NCBI GenBank assembly: GCA_937871415.1
Contig: CALMQD010000168.1
Span: forward strand, 1 to 5,682
From: an uncultured Phycisphaerales bacterium
GTDB lineage: Bacteria > Planctomycetota > Phycisphaerae > Phycisphaerales > UBA1924
Length of the DNA: 5,682 bases
Direction: 5' to 3'
Both the position numbers and the translations under genes were made by a program. Every line of letters begins with the position of its first letter. The first letter of the stretch is position 1. The notes below the pieces were generated by a model that ran no database searches, was not told where the DNA came from, and saw only the letters and a program-made list of their open reading frames with translations. This document shows, piece by piece, positions 5,198 to 5,682 of the stretch.

Positions 5198-5682
5198 CTA
5201 CTCGGCAAGCGTCCAGCGTCCGTCCTGATCGACCTGCTCGTGCTTGAGCAGCGGGTCGCGCCACGAACGGAAGGAGAGGTCGAAGGCCGGCTCGGCCGGT
5301 GCGCCGCCGGCGCGCGCCGGCGCGGGCTCGGGGAGGGCGCGGTACGACCAGTCCAGCGCGCCGTTGACGGGCTTGGGCACGCCGGGGAGGAACTCGGGAA
5401 CGAGTTCGGTCAGGTCGCGGGGCAGGCGCCCGTGCGTCGCGTGGAAGGCGAGGATCGTGCGCCGGATGAGCTCGGCGCGGTCGAGGGTGATGCGGCGCAG
5501 CAGTTCGGCACGGCGCGGGTTGAAGACACGCGGCGTGGGCGCGATCCGCGACTTGGCGAGTTCGTTGCGTGCGATGATCACGGCCGCGGCTACCAGCAGG
5601 CAGCCGAGCGCACCGATGAGCATGAGCCGCCACGCGGGGGGCGCGGTGCGGGAGAAGACGCCGAGGAAGCGGCGGGGTTCGG
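5198..5682 (-). CDS. Membrane-anchored protein with pseudopilin-like soluble region, N-terminus beyond window
   Basis: The visible 160 residues end at TAG (5200-5198) and the frame stays open through the right edge. A basic stretch (EPRRFLGVFSRTAPPAWR) precedes a transmembrane helix (LMLIGALGCLLVAAAVIIA). The Arg-rich helix after it, with LIRRTILAFHATHGRLPRDL, leads into TELVPEFLPGVPKP and a WSYRAL strand. That order (long helix, HG-x-LP-x-DL, LVPEFLP-x-VP, aromatic strand) resembles the soluble part of type II secretion pseudopilin-like and related secreted proteins, in which a long N-terminal helix packs on a small beta domain. A Pro/Ala/Gly linker follows, then a C-terminal part ending DGRWTLAE. 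The ATG at 5623 is a possible start but has a poor ribosome-binding site, and coding-like sequence continues upstream. No prepilin peptidase motif (G before F-x-x-x-E) is seen in the visible part. Family assignment is tentative; a membrane-anchored hypothetical protein is the safe call. Confidence 0.7.
   Translation of the reverse strand, partial: EPRRFLGVFSRTAPPAWRLMLIGALGCLLVAAAVIIARNELAKSRIAPTPRVFNPRRAELLRRITLDRAELIRRTILAFHATHGRLPRDLTELVPEFLPGVPKPVNGALDWSYRALPEPAPARAGGAPAEPAFDLSFRSWRDPLLKHEQVDQDGRWTLAE
5305..5322. repeat. Perfect 18-bp GC-only palindrome
   Basis: The stretch reads identically on both strands (CGCCGGC, GCGC, GCCGGCG) and lies inside the Ala/Arg/Gly-rich linker of the gene ending at 5198. 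It is probably a by-product of GC-rich Ala and Arg codons. Confidence 0.5.

Noticed and set aside
3595..5208. Minus-strand extension of the DUF4230-like gene to 773 residues
   Set aside because: Upstream of 3594 the frame is Arg/His-rich antisense of the glycosyltransferase gene, which has unmistakable GT2 motifs on the plus strand.
4863..5633. Minus-strand 256-residue frame overlapping the pseudopilin-like gene
   Set aside because: Arg/Ala/His-rich composition without hydrophobic or family motifs. The overlapping frame ending at 5198 has a transmembrane helix and a plausible domain.

Overview
This window is very GC-rich chromosomal DNA from a free-living bacterium. It holds six protein genes and no recognisable RNA gene, mobile element or CRISPR array. 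A secreted PQQ-type sugar dehydrogenase, a DUF4230-type protein, many Ala/Pro-rich membrane-anchored hypothetical proteins and weak Shine-Dalgarno sites together suggest a planctomycete-like organism, perhaps Phycisphaerae. That placement is inference from gene style only; no marker gene is present.

Layout, left to right. Bases 1-961 (minus) hold the N-terminal 320 residues of an exported glucose/sorbosone dehydrogenase-family protein that runs off the left edge. Bases 1085-1438 (minus) encode a 117-residue protein with one N-terminal hydrophobic segment and a Pro/Ala-rich tail. Just upstream of it lies a dense G-rich tract on its coding strand (1451-1506) and two stem-loops (1534-1603). Bases 1655-3594 (minus) form a tightly coupled two-gene operon: a DUF4230-like membrane-anchored protein, then a 411-residue protein with a hydrophobic segment at each end. 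Their stop and start codons overlap as GTGA. A divergent 174-bp spacer separates this operon from a plus-strand glycosyltransferase (3769-5127), which has a complete GT-A (GT2) domain followed by what looks like only the first half of a GT4-type domain. Converging on it from the right (5198-5682, minus, open at the edge) is a membrane-anchored protein with a pseudopilin-like soluble region.

The genes do not form one obvious pathway. The only pair with a strong case for working together is the DUF4230-like protein and its coupled 411-residue partner. Both appear anchored in the inner membrane and neither has a known function, so this pair is the best candidate here for an undescribed system. 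The plus strand is G-rich throughout: minus-strand genes favour C-ending codons and the plus-strand gene favours G-ending codons. This points to a replication-strand bias rather than differences in gene origin.
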